This document shows, one piece after another, positions 17,157 through 25,118 of a DNA stretch of 57,588 nt. This DNA comes from an uncultured Gemmiger sp. (GTDB taxonomy: Bacteria; Bacillota; Clostridia; Oscillospirales; Ruminococcaceae). Position numbers and translations under genes: made by a program. Positions within the stretch are counted from its first letter, which is position 1; every line of letters begins with the position of its first letter. The DNA lies in NCBI GenBank assembly GCA_944388175.1, contig CALXHR010000011.1, forward strand, positions 1-57,588, given 5' to 3'. A model generated the notes under the pieces. The model was not told where the DNA came from, searched no databases, and worked only from the letters and a program-made list of their open reading frames with translations.

Positions 17157-18215
17157 TCAGGCCTCCTCCTGTTTTTGGCGCGCTTCCTCCAACAGGGCGC
17201 GCACCTTGGGTTTCCAGATGAAGTGGCGGCAGACTTTGGTGACGAAGAACCACACGGGGTTTTCCACCTCGCACCAAAGGCGGGCCAGGACGGTTTCGTT
17301 GTTGTAGTTGACGATGCGGCGCAGCCGCCCCGCACGGTAGGTGCGGATGTTTTCCAGGTACGTCTGCGCCTGCGCCGTCAGCTGGGGGTCTTTGCGCGCG
17401 GCGAACAGCTGGCTGTACTCAAACAGCGTGCGCACAAGCCCGCTGCCAAAAAAGCCCTTGCAGATGACCTTTTGCTGGTACAGCATCAGCGCGTTGAGGA
17501 TGTAGTTCTGGTAGACGCTGCGGCGGTGGTAGGTGCTGCCCTCGATCTGGCGGTAGTGGAACATGCAGTCCGGCAGGTAGTACACGCCGCCGTAGGGCAG
17601 AAACTGGAACGTGAGCATGTTGTCGATGATCTGCACGCCGCTGGCATACGGGTCGATGCCCTGCCGCCCGACGTTGCGGAACATCATGGCGTTGGTGTGC
17701 ACGTACAAAAAGCTCCAGTATTCTTTCGCTGTCAGGCCGCAGGCGCGCAGCGGTTTTTCAATGGGCTGCGTTTTGCCGGTGCTCTGCCAGTAATAGCAGC
17801 CGTTGTGACCGCAGGCCACATAGCGGTGCGCGGTGTCGGCGTCCAAGATATCGGCCTGCTTTTGCAGTTTGCGGTCGTCGGTGTAAAAATCGTCGCCGTC
17901 GAGGTAGCAGACATATTCGCCCCGGGCCTCGTAAAACAGGCGGCCGCGGATGGCGTTCATGCGCTGGATGCGCGCGTTGGCTTCGTACTGGGCGCCGGGG
18001 GTACGGTCCATCACAAAGACGCGCACGATATCGGGATACTTTTGTTCCCATGCGCGCAGCTTTTCGATGGTGCCGTCGTCGGACCCGTCGTCGGCGCAGA
18101 GCACCTCGACGGGGAAATCGGTTTTTTGGGCCAGCACGCTCTGCATCGTCTGGTCGACGTAGGGCGCCAGATTGTAAAACGAGATCAGAACGCTGACTTT
18201 GGGCTGCTGTTTCAT
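17157..18215 (-). CDS. GT2 family glycosyltransferase
   Basis: A 352-aa GT2 enzyme. The N-terminus reads KVSVLISFYNLAPYVDQTMQS, followed by VLCADDGSDDGT and the metal-binding YLDGDDFYTDD. The acceptor region has LTFQFLPYGGVYYLPDCMF and HYRQIEGSTYHRR. The layout resembles bacterial polysaccharide transferases that begin with a SFYN motif. Start ATG 18215-18213 follows AAAAGGA; an earlier in-frame ATG (18239) overlaps the end of the upstream gene and lacks good spacing. It lies 20 bp after the acyltransferase gene. Confidence 0.87.
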   Translation of the reverse strand: MKQQPKVSVLISFYNLAPYVDQTMQSVLAQKTDFPVEVLCADDGSDDGTIEKLRAWEQKYPDIVRVFVMDRTPGAQYEANARIQRMNAIRGRLFYEARGEYVCYLDGDDFYTDDRKLQKQADILDADTAHRYVACGHNGCYYWQSTGKTQPIEKPLRACGLTAKEYWSFLYVHTNAMMFRNVGRQGIDPYASGVQIIDNMLTFQFLPYGGVYYLPDCMFHYRQIEGSTYHRRSVYQNYILNALMLYQQKVICKGFFGSGLVRTLFEYSQLFAARKDPQLTAQAQTYLENIRTYRAGRLRRIVNYNNETVLARLWCEVENPVWFFVTKVCRHFIWKPKVRALLEEARQKQEEA

Positions 18216-18235
18216 GGCTGGTTCCTTTTGGCGGG

Positions 18236-19117
18236 TCATTCCGGCTCGATCTGTTCCAGGCCGTAATGGCGTTTTTGGGGCAGATCCAGCGCGTTGTACC
18301 AGGTGGTAAAATCGCTGTCGGACCACGGCATATAGGTGGTAAAGTGGTGCCGCCACGGGTAGACCGGTTCGCCGGTAAATTTGTTTTTGATGCGGCGCAC
18401 GTCGGAACTGACGCGCCCCGGGTTGCCCACCACGACCGCATAGGCGGGCACCGGCTTGGTGACGATGGCCCCGGCCGCGACCAGCGCGTCCTGGCCGATT
18501 TCCAGCCCGGGCATCACGAGGGCCCCGGTGGCCAAAATGGCGAAGCTGTGCACATGCACGCCGGCAAAATTCCCCGACGGCGGCGTAGGGTCGTTGGTGA
18601 GCACCACATAGGGGAAAATCCACACAAAGTCGTCGACGCGGGAAAGCTGGCCGATGTGCACGTTGCTGTGCAGGCGCACATAATTGCCGATGCGGCAGTT
18701 GCCCTGGATATCGGACAGCGTGCCGACGCTGACATGGTCGCCGATCGTCGTTTTTTCGCGGATGGTGACGTTGTGCCCCGTCTGGAACCCCTGCCCGATG
18801 GTGGAACCGCCGTACAGGATGGTGCCGCTGCGCAGCAGTGCGTGCGCGCCGATGACCAGCGGGTGGTCGTGGCGGGCGTGGTCCCGGTAAAAATCCACCG
18901 GATACTCGCCCAAAATGCAGTTGGCCCCAACCTGGGACCCCGCCCCCAGCGTGACGCCGCCGCGCACGATGGTGTTGCTGTCGACAAAGACGTCGTCGCC
19001 CAGCACGGTGCCATCCTCAATCACGCAATGGTGGCCCAGCGTGACATTTTTGCCCAACACGGCGCCCCGGCCGATGACGCAATGGGCCCCCTGCTGCGCA
19101 GGTTGTCTGTGCTGCAT
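18236..19117 (-). CDS. Left-handed beta-helix (hexapeptide repeat) acyltransferase
   Basis: A 293-aa acyltransferase. From residue about 12 to 225 it is a run of hexapeptide repeats (IGRGAVLGKNVTLGHH, VLGDDVFVDSNTIVRGGVTLG, IGDHVSVGTLSDIQGNCRIG) forming a trimeric left-handed beta-helix. It ends in the typical MPGLEIGQDALVAAGAIVTKPVPAYAVVVGNPGRV, then a roughly 60-residue aromatic-rich extension. Between FdtA- and FdtB-type genes it most likely acetylates the amino group of a dTDP-3-amino-3,6-dideoxyhexose (FdtC/QdtC role). The extension makes it longer than typical FdtC. Start ATG 19117-19115 follows AAGGAG. Confidence 0.85.
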   Translation of the reverse strand: MQHRQPAQQGAHCVIGRGAVLGKNVTLGHHCVIEDGTVLGDDVFVDSNTIVRGGVTLGAGSQVGANCILGEYPVDFYRDHARHDHPLVIGAHALLRSGTILYGGSTIGQGFQTGHNVTIREKTTIGDHVSVGTLSDIQGNCRIGNYVRLHSNVHIGQLSRVDDFVWIFPYVVLTNDPTPPSGNFAGVHVHSFAILATGALVMPGLEIGQDALVAAGAIVTKPVPAYAVVVGNPGRVSSDVRRIKNKFTGEPVYPWRHHFTTYMPWSDSDFTTWYNALDLPQKRHYGLEQIEPE

Positions 19118-19132
19118 GTTGACGCTCCTTCT

Positions 19133-19552
19133 TTACGGCTCTGCCGGGCCGCGTTGCGCCGCCAAAGCCAAAAACGTATCGTAGTCCCGGATATAATCGT
19201 CGGCGTCATAGTAAGAATCCGCCGCCACGCACAGCACCGAATTGTCCTGCTGCCAGAGCATCTCGCGCCACATAAAGTGCTCGACGATCAGGCCCTTGGC
19301 GGGGTCGTCCAGCAGGACCTCGGTCTTTTCGCGCCCGTCGTCCAGGCGGATCAAAATGCTGCCGTAGGGGCACCACAGCAGCTGGCGCAGCGCTTTGTGC
19401 GCATGGCCGCCGCGCTGCACGCCCTGCGGCGCGCCGTAGATGTAGTAGATGCGCTTGACCGCAAACGGCACGTCGCGCCCGGCCTCAAAGACCGAAAGCG
19501 TACCCATGCCCTCGGCCGTGACGCTTTTCATGCGGATGGTTTGGATAATCAT
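19133..19552 (-). CDS. FdtA/QdtA-type dTDP-4-keto-6-deoxyhexose isomerase (WxcM-like cupin)
   Basis: A 139-aa single-domain cupin of the FdtA/WxcM C-terminal family. It should isomerise dTDP-4-keto-6-deoxyglucose to the 3-keto sugar that the aminotransferase uses next. Motifs are GTLSVFEAGRDVPFAVKRIYYIYG, RGGHAHKALRQLLWCPYGS with the two catalytic-type histidines, and GLIVEHFMWREM. Whether the product is the galacto (Fuc3NAc) or gluco (Qui3NAc) isomer cannot be read. ATG 19552-19550 is chosen because AAGAAGGG precedes it and MIIQTIRMK fits the family start. rmlA and rmlB, needed upstream, are not in this window. Confidence 0.85.
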   Translation of the reverse strand: MIIQTIRMKSVTAEGMGTLSVFEAGRDVPFAVKRIYYIYGAPQGVQRGGHAHKALRQLLWCPYGSILIRLDDGREKTEVLLDDPAKGLIVEHFMWREMLWQQDNSVLCVAADSYYDADDYIRDYDTFLALAAQRGPAEP

Positions 19553-19568
19553 GGTTTTTCCCTTCTTT

Positions 19569-21137
19569 TCAGGAGATCCTGACGACGGCTGTACCGTCCA
19601 GTATAGCACAAGAATCGCCGTTGGGGTAGCAGGGCATGGCCTGTACGCGGGGGTCCTGCGCCCAGGCGTCCAGCTGGGCCTGGTCGGCCACAATGTTGGC
19701 CGCGCTGCCCATCACATGCTGGAACCACCATTTGAGGGTGCCGTCGTAGGTGACGGCCGAGGGGACCTGGTGCAGATCGCCCTCCGCATAGCGGCTGAAC
19801 GCCGGGTTGCGGTAGGCAAACGCGGAATCGGTAAAGTCGCCGGCAAAGACGACCGGGGTGACGCCTTCCTCATACCCGGGCAGCTGCCGCACCTGCGCCA
19901 TGACGGTCTCCATCTGGCGGGCCGTCTGATCGTAGACGAGCTGGGTGTACACATACGCCCCGTTGGCGCAGATGACCATGCGCAAAATCCAAAACGCACA
20001 CAGCAGCGCCGTCCCCCAGCCCCACAATGCGCGGGGCGCGGGCTGCGGGGCTGCGCCGGGCGCAGGCCTGCCAAAAAACAGCAGCAGCGGCAGCGCCCAG
20101 ACCAGGAACACGGCGTGCTGCATCAGGATATACACATTGCCGGACGCAAGCAGCCAGATGACGTTGAGCCCCAGCGGCAGCAGCAGCACGGCGATGGCTG
20201 CCTGGGCAGCCGCGCGGACGCCTTTGCCGCGCAGCCGCAGCGCCAACCCCAGCACCGCCAGCCCCAGCGCCAGCGCCGTCGCCACGCGCATGCCGCGGTC
20301 GTTCCAGCCGGAATACCCCAGCAGCGTTGCAAAAAAGTTGCGGTATACCGCCGGGATGCCGGCCAGGATGGCGGCCGGCCCCAGCCGCGCCAGCTGGGCC
20401 AGGCCGTTGCCGGTATCGGCCAGCTGGTAACCGGTAAGCGCCAGCGAGACCTGGACCGAGACAAGGTACAGCCCCGCCCCCAGCGCCAGCGAGAGCAGAT
20501 ACCGCCCGCCCCGCGCCAGCCAGGCGCGCCACGGCGTGCCCGCCAGCGCTTTTTGCAGCAGCACCAGCAAAAACAGGCCCAGCGCAAACTGGATGTACGC
20601 CTGGTACAGCGCCAGGCAGACGCAGAAACAACCTGCCGCGCCGCCCAAAGCCAGCGCCCCGCGCCGCCGCTCGGCGCACCATACGCCGGCGCAGGCCAGC
20701 AGCATCGCCAGCAGGTAGGCGTCGGTCTCGTAGGTATAGGTGGCCAGCATGGCCGTGACACTGGCGCAGCAGGCCAGAACGCCCGTGAGCAACGCCGCCC
20801 CGGCGCGCCGCAGCCGCAGCAGGCGGGCCATGCCATACCCGCTGAGCGCCACATATACGGTGCTGAACGCCCCGATCAGCCACGGCGCGGCCACCTTGCC
20901 GCGCACAAGCGGGAAATACAGGTTTTGCGCCCAGCGGCCCAGCACGTACATCGTCCACTGCGCGTCGAACACCAGCACTGTGCCGTCATGGTTGGGGAAC
21001 AGGTTGGCAAACGCAAACCCGTGCGCCAGCAGCATGCCGGCCAGAGCCGCCAGCGACACGGCGGCCAGCAGCGGCCTGTCGACGCCTTGCAGCGTTTTGC
21101 GCGCCTTTTCTTCGATCTTGTCCAGTATCTGCGTCAT
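19569..21137 (-). CDS. GtrII-like polytopic membrane glycosyltransferase
   Basis: A 522-aa integral membrane protein with about 10-12 spans and an extracytoplasmic C-terminal domain (about residues 390-520). The N-terminal part FANLFPNHDGTVLVFDAQWTMYVLGRWAQ and the following spans fit the GtrII family of GT-C enzymes that add side-branch sugars to a glycan outside the membrane from a polyprenyl-linked donor. A cytoplasmic amphipathic stretch (DKIEEKARKTLQG) precedes the first span. It lies 24 bp after its upstream neighbour and 16 bp before fdtA; start ATG 21137 follows AAGGGG. The donor sugar is unknown. Confidence 0.75.
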   Translation of the reverse strand: MTQILDKIEEKARKTLQGVDRPLLAAVSLAALAGMLLAHGFAFANLFPNHDGTVLVFDAQWTMYVLGRWAQNLYFPLVRGKVAAPWLIGAFSTVYVALSGYGMARLLRLRRAGAALLTGVLACCASVTAMLATYTYETDAYLLAMLLACAGVWCAERRRGALALGGAAGCFCVCLALYQAYIQFALGLFLLVLLQKALAGTPWRAWLARGGRYLLSLALGAGLYLVSVQVSLALTGYQLADTGNGLAQLARLGPAAILAGIPAVYRNFFATLLGYSGWNDRGMRVATALALGLAVLGLALRLRGKGVRAAAQAAIAVLLLPLGLNVIWLLASGNVYILMQHAVFLVWALPLLLFFGRPAPGAAPQPAPRALWGWGTALLCAFWILRMVICANGAYVYTQLVYDQTARQMETVMAQVRQLPGYEEGVTPVVFAGDFTDSAFAYRNPAFSRYAEGDLHQVPSAVTYDGTLKWWFQHVMGSAANIVADQAQLDAWAQDPRVQAMPCYPNGDSCAILDGTAVVRIS

Positions 21138-21160
21138 GCGGGCAGGTTCCCCTTACAGCG

Positions 21161-22120
21161 TTATGCCCCGGCGGTATCGCCGGAGGCTTCGTAAATGGCG
21201 CGCAGGGCGGCCGCGTCGCCGTTTACGGGCGGCTGCCAGGCGCGCTGCGCTTTTTTGAACGGGTGGTTCTGCGGTACGATGCACCGGCCGATCAGCCCGC
21301 GCACCAGGCGGCTTTTGTGCCGGTCGTTGAAAAAATACGCATAGGCTTTGCGCACGGTGGCGTCCTGCGGGTAGAGCGTGCGCAGCAGCTGCACCATGGC
21401 GCGCCACTCAGCCGCCATGCGCTGGCGCGCCGCCGCGTCGGTGGAGACGCCGCCGCCGTACTCGTACCAGCTGGTCAGGCGGTCGTACCGGCGGATGGGC
21501 ACGCCCTGTACGGCGAACAGCCGCACGGCGAAATCCTCGGCCAGGCGCACATGCCCGGCCATCGTTTGCAGCGCCTGGACCAGCAGCGCGCGCTCATACA
21601 CCATGCCGCAGCCGCTGATGCCGTCGTCAAACAGCAGCAGGTTGCGCTTGATGCGCGCGGCGTCGTAGTGGGCGGGGTCGTAGGGCGCGCGGTCAAACGG
21701 CGTTTCGCCGGGGGCAGGCGTCGGCGCGGGCTGCGGCGTGTAGTACGCCTGGCGGGCAAAGGCCACGCGCGGCGCGTCGGCCCGCAGCCGCCCCAGCCAC
21801 CAGGACAGTGTGCCTGCATCGTAGAGGTAGTCCCCCGGCGAGAGCGTCAGCACCCAGCGGGTGGCGGCCTGCTGCGCGGCGTTAAGGACGTTGCGCACCG
21901 TGCCGCCGTTTTGCGCCAGGCGCGCCGTGCCCACGGCCGTGATGCCCTGCGCGGCCAGGTAGGCCGTACTCTGGGCAAAATTGTCCTGCGGGGAGCCGTC
22001 GTCGGCCAGCAGTACCGCGAAGTCGCGGGTGTCCTGCAGGGCCAGCGAGGCCAGCGTGCGCCGCAGCGCCGCCGCATCGGGCCGGTATTGTGCGATAAGC
22101 ACCGTCAGCAGCGTTTCCAT
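21161..22120 (-). CDS. GT2-like glycosyltransferase with altered metal motif
   Basis: A 319-aa protein starting like a GT2 enzyme (LTVLIAQYRPDAAALRRTLASLALQ) with the nucleotide-binding LLADDGSPQDN and NGGTVRNVLNAAQQA. The usual DxD metal motif is replaced: the aligned position reads LTLSPGDYLYDAGTL, so the first Asp is missing. The acceptor region CGMVYERALLVQAL and LAEDFAVRLF is recognisable. The C-terminal part is basic. Start ATG 22120 has GGGGAGGGGG upstream. It could be a working divergent enzyme, use another acidic residue, or have lost activity. Confidence 0.8.
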   Translation of the reverse strand: METLLTVLIAQYRPDAAALRRTLASLALQDTRDFAVLLADDGSPQDNFAQSTAYLAAQGITAVGTARLAQNGGTVRNVLNAAQQAATRWVLTLSPGDYLYDAGTLSWWLGRLRADAPRVAFARQAYYTPQPAPTPAPGETPFDRAPYDPAHYDAARIKRNLLLFDDGISGCGMVYERALLVQALQTMAGHVRLAEDFAVRLFAVQGVPIRRYDRLTSWYEYGGGVSTDAAARQRMAAEWRAMVQLLRTLYPQDATVRKAYAYFFNDRHKSRLVRGLIGRCIVPQNHPFKKAQRAWQPPVNGDAAALRAIYEASGDTAGA

Positions 22121-22154
22121 CGTCGGCCCCCTCCCCTTTCTCGGTTACTCTATT

Positions 22155-23039
22155 TTACTCCATGCGGCCCATTTTGCCGCGCCAGAAATCCAATGCGCCG
22201 CGCCAGGCCCCGTAGCTGCGCCCCTTTTTGCGGCCCAGCAGTTTGGTCAGCGCGTAGCGCGCCGCACCCGCCGCCAGCGGGCCGACGGTTTTGGCGCGCG
22301 CATAGGCTTTGCTTTTGCCCTTGCAGGTCAGGTACAGCGTGTTGCGCGTGATGTAATAGACCGAGAGCATGCCCCCCGCGCTGCCGCCGGCTTTGTGCCA
22401 GATCCTGGCCTGCGGCAAAAACCACAGCGGCACGCCGGCGTCGGCCAGGCGCAGGCAGTAGTCGACATCCTCGCAGTACATGAACAGCGTTTCGTCCAAA
22501 AAGCCGACGCGCTCGATGACGGCGCGCGGCAGCAGCACGCAGCAGAAGGTGATGAAACTGACCTGCTGCGGCTGCGAGAACGCCGGCCCGTCCTTTTGGT
22601 GGCCGCCCAGGTGCTTGACCTTGCCGGTGGCGCGGTCCAATGCGCCGCCGGCGAACCAGATCTCGTCCGGCGGGTCCAGAAACAGCATTTTGGGGCAGCT
22701 GACCGCCCCGGCCGGGGTGTTGGCCAGCAGGTTTTGCAGGAAATCCGGCGCGGCGACGGTGTCGTTGTTGAGCAGCAGCACCCAGTCGCAGCCGTCGGCC
22801 AGCGCGCGGCGGATGCCGACGTTGTTGGCCGCGGCAAAGCCCAGGTTTTGGCTTTGCGGCAAAAACACCGTGTTTGCCGGCAGATGCGCCCCCAGCTGCG
22901 CGACGGAGTCGTTTGTGGACGCATCGTCGAGCAGAATGATCTCAAAGTCCGTAAACGTCTGCTTTTGCAGGCTTTGCAGGCACTGCACGGTGTCCTGCCA
23001 GCCGTTGTAGTTGGAGATGACGATCCCGACTGTTGGCAT
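22155..23039 (-). CDS. GT2 glycosyltransferase, rhamnosyltransferase-like
   Basis: A 294-aa GT2 enzyme of the WbbL/RfbF-like type. Motifs are VGIVISNYNGWQDTVQCLQSL, ILLDDASTNDS, NLGFAAANNVGIRRAL and the metal motif LLLNNDTVAAPDFL, then SFITFCCVLLPRAVIERVGFLDE and MYCEDVDYCLRLADAG. The basic C-terminus may sit on the membrane. The family includes dTDP-rhamnosyl and other dTDP-deoxysugar transferases, which fits the dTDP-sugar genes around it, but the sugar is unproven. Start ATG 23039-23037 follows AAGGAG and comes 2 bp after the fdtB stop, so the two are tightly coupled. Confidence 0.88.
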   Translation of the reverse strand: MPTVGIVISNYNGWQDTVQCLQSLQKQTFTDFEIILLDDASTNDSVAQLGAHLPANTVFLPQSQNLGFAAANNVGIRRALADGCDWVLLLNNDTVAAPDFLQNLLANTPAGAVSCPKMLFLDPPDEIWFAGGALDRATGKVKHLGGHQKDGPAFSQPQQVSFITFCCVLLPRAVIERVGFLDETLFMYCEDVDYCLRLADAGVPLWFLPQARIWHKAGGSAGGMLSVYYITRNTLYLTCKGKSKAYARAKTVGPLAAGAARYALTKLLGRKKGRSYGAWRGALDFWRGKMGRME

Positions 23040-23041
23040 GG

Positions 23042-24160
23042 TTACTCCTTCCACGAATTGACCGCGTCGATGACGGCCTGCACCTGGGCGTCGGTCATGC
23101 CGTAGTACATCGGCAGGCTGAGCTCGGTGGCCGAGATCTCTTCGGCCAGGGGCAGCGCGCCAGGGCCAAGGCCCAGTTCGCGGTAGGCCCCCTGCAGGTG
23201 GATGGGCGTGGGGTAGTGTTTGTTGGTGCCGATGCCGCAGGCGTTGAGGTGCGCTTCCAGCGCGTCGCGCCGGGCGCAGCGCACGGCAAAAATATGGTAG
23301 ACGTGCTCGCACCCTGGCGCCACCGTGGGCAGCGTGACGGCCGGGTTGCAAATGCCGGCGCAGTAGCGCCCGGCAATGCGGCGGCGCTCGGCGTTCATGC
23401 GGTCCAAATGCGGCAGCTTGGCGGCCAGGAAGGCGGCCTGCAATTCGTCCAGGCGGGAGTTCTGGCCCTTGTAGATGTGGTGGTATTTATAGTCGCTGCC
23501 GTAGTTGCCCAGCGCGCGCACCTTTTGGGCCAGGTCGGGGTCGTTGGTGGTCACGCAGCCGGCGTCGCCCAGCGCGCCGAGGTTTTTGCCCGGGTAGAAG
23601 CTGAACGCCGCGGCGTCGCCCAGGCTGCCCGCGCGGCGGCCCTGGAAGGTCGCGCCGTGGGCCTGGGCCGCGTCCTCGATGACTTTGAGGCCATGCGCTT
23701 TGGCGATGGCGTTGATGGCGTCCATCTGCGCGCACTGGCCGTACAGGTGCACGGCAATGATGGCTTTGGTGCGCGGGGTGACGGCGGCCTCGATGCGGGC
23801 GGGGTCGATGTTGTAAGTAGCCAGCAGCGGCTCGACAAACACCGGCGCGGCCCCGGCGTAGCTGACGGCCAGCACGGTGGCGATGAAGGTGTTGGACGGC
23901 ACAATGACCTCGTCCCCCGGGCCGATGCCCATCGCTTTGAGGATAAGCACCAGCGCGTCGAGGCCGTTGCCGCAGCCGACGCAGTGCGCCGCGCCGCAGT
24001 AGCGGGCGAAGGCGGCCTCAAAGGCTTCGTCCTCGCGCCCTTCGATGTACCAGCTGTTTTGCAGCACGCGGTCGAACGCCGCGCGCAGGTCACCGTCGAG
24101 CTCCTTTTCCATCGGGCGGAAAGAGACGAACGGCACCGAAAGTTTTGTCGGTTGGGACAC
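23042..24160 (-). CDS. FdtB/QdtB-type sugar aminotransferase (DegT/DnrJ/EryC1 family)
   Basis: A PLP-dependent sugar aminotransferase (372 aa). It aminates a dTDP-3-keto-6-deoxyhexose with glutamate as donor, the step after FdtA. Family features: [45 protein letters not shown], and the PLP-binding [16 protein letters not shown] with Lys192. The C-terminal [13 protein letters not shown] and [13 protein letters not shown] are typical. The start is most likely GTG 24160-24158, with GAGG about 9 bp upstream and the usual short lead into SVPFVSF; a TTG six bases earlier is less well spaced. First gene of the glycopolymer operon, directly behind its promoter. Confidence 0.9.
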   Translation of the reverse strand: MSQPTKLSVPFVSFRPMEKELDGDLRAAFDRVLQNSWYIEGREDEAFEAAFARYCGAAHCVGCGNGLDALVLILKAMGIGPGDEVIVPSNTFIATVLAVSYAGAAPVFVEPLLATYNIDPARIEAAVTPRTKAIIAVHLYGQCAQMDAINAIAKAHGLKVIEDAAQAHGATFQGRRAGSLGDAAAFSFYPGKNLGALGDAGCVTTNDPDLAQKVRALGNYGSDYKYHHIYKGQNSRLDELQAAFLAAKLPHLDRMNAERRRIAGRYCAGICNPAVTLPTVAPGCEHVYHIFAVRCARRDALEAHLNACGIGTNKHYPTPIHLQGAYRELGLGPGALPLAEEISATELSLPMYYGMTDAQVQAVIDAVNSWKE

Positions 24161-24235
24161 AGTCAAACGCCTCGTTTTCTGGTAAAAGTCTGCGCCGCAG
24201 CGCAACGGGCATACCTGCCCAAAATATACCGTCTT

Positions 24236-24264
24236 ATTATACAACGATTTGCCCGCTTTCGCAA
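24236..24264 (-). promoter_or_regulatory. Promoter of the 12-gene glycopolymer operon
   Basis: On the minus strand TTGCGA (24264-24259) and TATAAT (24241-24236) are 17 bp apart, predicting a start near 24229. I see no internal strong terminator between here and 11831, so all twelve genes can be one transcript. Confidence 0.8.
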
Positions 24265-24266
24265 CC

Positions 24267-24323
24267 AAAAAAAGCAGGACGTCCCCCGGCGTGCCGGGTT
24301 TTTTCGACACGCAGGGGGACGCC
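24267..24323 (-). terminator. Composite terminator after the DUF1540 gene
   Basis: On the minus strand GGCGTCCCCC (24323-24314) can pair with GGGGGACGTCC (24287-24277), followed by a T7 run (24273-24267). Inside it, CCCGGC and GCCGGG form an alternative short hairpin with six T on the plus-strand side (24299-24304), so it may also stop plus-strand transcription. It insulates the glycopolymer promoter. Confidence 0.65.
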
Positions 24324-24330
24324 CTCCGGC

Positions 24331-24633
24331 TCAGTTTTGCGCGGCGGCGCGTGTGCGGCACTGGGGGCCGCAGTCGCTGACGTCGATGCTGATATGCGCC
24401 GCGCGGCAGGTGGAACCCGCCAGGTAGCGGCAGCTGCGCTCGGTACAGTGCACGTCGGTCTCGGCCGTGGCGGGGGCGTTGTCGGTGGCGACGTTGCCCA
24501 CGCCCTCGTTGCAGCGGTAGCTGCTGCACACCGCGTCGCCCGGCCCGGCGTGGCGCACCGTAACGCCGCCCAGGCAGCAGCCGCCGGCTTTGTTGTGGCA
24601 GCAGTCGTACTGCGCACAGTCCAGATATGCCAT
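24331..24633 (-). CDS. Cys-rich DUF1540 protein
   Basis: A 100-aa protein with two copies of the short Cys-rich DUF1540 motif: [21 protein letters not shown] at the N-terminus and [21 protein letters not shown] near the C-terminus, followed by DVSDCGPQC. Such small proteins are common in Clostridia, probably bind metal, and have no known function. The open frame extends far upstream through the tRNA genes, but ATG 24633-24631 with GGAGGTG upstream gives the correct family start. Downstream of the tRNA-Gln terminator, so it needs its own promoter; none is clear. Confidence 0.85.
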   Translation of the reverse strand: MAYLDCAQYDCCHNKAGGCCLGGVTVRHAGPGDAVCSSYRCNEGVGNVATDNAPATAETDVHCTERSCRYLAGSTCRAAHISIDVSDCGPQCRTRAAAQN

Positions 24634-24712
24634 AGGGCAAACACCTCCGCCGCCAGTATGCCCGCAAAACGGGCGGTTATGCAAAGGCGCCCCCACACCG
24701 CGCAGGCTATAC

Positions 24713-24749
24713 AAAAACCCGCGCCGCAGCGAACGCTGCGGCGCGGGTT
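24713..24749 (-). terminator. Terminator of the tRNA cluster
   Basis: A perfect 13-bp stem (CCCGCGCCGCAGC and its complement around a 4-nt loop) is followed on the minus strand by TTTTTG. It starts directly after the CCA end of tRNA-Gln. Confidence 0.92.
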
Positions 24750-24824
24750 TGGTTGGGCCGGCCGGATTTGAACCGACGGATGGAGGAGTCAAAGTCCTCT
24801 GCCTTACCGCTTGGCGACGGCCCA
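24750..24824 (-). tRNA. tRNA-Gln (UUG)
   Basis: A full cloverleaf on the minus strand. Acceptor TGGGCCG pairs with CGGCCCA; the D-arm has GCGGTAAGGC, the anticodon loop is CTTTGAC (anticodon TTG), and the T-arm has GGTTCAAATCC. Discriminator A and an encoded CCA follow. Last of three tRNAs in a minus-strand cluster. Confidence 0.96.
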
Positions 24825-24828
24825 GTAA

Positions 24829-24864
24829 AAGAAAAGACCGTGTGGCTGTGCCGGCACGGTCTTT
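24829..24864 (-). terminator. Terminator-like hairpin between tRNA-His and tRNA-Gln
   Basis: AAAGACCGTG and CACGGTCTTT form a perfect 10-bp stem with a 12-nt loop (24833-24864), followed on the minus strand by TCTTTTAC. It sits inside the tRNA cluster, so it is either a partial terminator or a processing/stability element. Confidence 0.6.
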
Positions 24865-24866
24865 GG

Positions 24867-24944
24867 TGGGGTGCCTAGAGGGATTCGAACCCTCGGCCTC
24901 CAGAGCCACAATCTGGCGCGCTAACCAACTGCGCCATAGGCACC
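24867..24944 (-). tRNA. tRNA-His (GUG)
   Basis: A full cloverleaf on the minus strand. Acceptor GTGCCTA pairs with TAGGCAC, with the extra G at -1 opposite C73 that marks tRNA-His. Anticodon loop TTGTGGC gives anticodon GTG. The T-arm is GGGTTCGAATCCC, and CCA is encoded. Confidence 0.96.
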
Positions 24945-24950
24945 ATACAG

Positions 24951-25024
24951 TGCGCCCGAAGGGTCTCGAACCCCCGGCCCACTGCTTAGAAGGCAGTTGC
25001 TCTCTCCAGCTGAGCTACGGGCGC
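24951..25024 (-). tRNA. tRNA-Arg (UCU)
   Basis: A full cloverleaf on the minus strand. Acceptor GCGCCCG pairs with CGGGCGC, the D-arm has TAGCTCAGCTGG, anticodon loop CTTCTAA gives TCT, and the T-arm is GGGGTTCGAGACCC. CCA is not encoded, unlike the other two tRNAs here, so it must be added after transcription. First tRNA behind the cluster promoter. Confidence 0.95.
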
Positions 25025-25062
25025 ATAATGGTTCTTGCCCGGTGGGGCATGTTGCGACGGAT

Positions 25063-25091
25063 ATTATAACAGATGCGCAGCGGCAAGTCAA
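25063..25091 (-). promoter_or_regulatory. Promoter of the tRNA cluster
   Basis: TTGACT (25091-25086) and TATAAT (25068-25063) with a 17-bp spacer on the minus strand, close to consensus as expected for stable RNA genes. The start near 25056 is about 30 nt before tRNA-Arg. No clear terminator separates it from the asnB gene ending at 25119. Confidence 0.9.
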
Positions 25092-25118
25092 GGGGTGCGG
25101 CGGCATTTTTTGGCTTTT

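Noticed and set aside
24634-24909. N-terminal extension of the DUF1540 protein through the tRNA genes
   Set aside because: The upstream codons translate tRNA-Gln and part of tRNA-His; a good GGAGG precedes the internal ATG at 24633.
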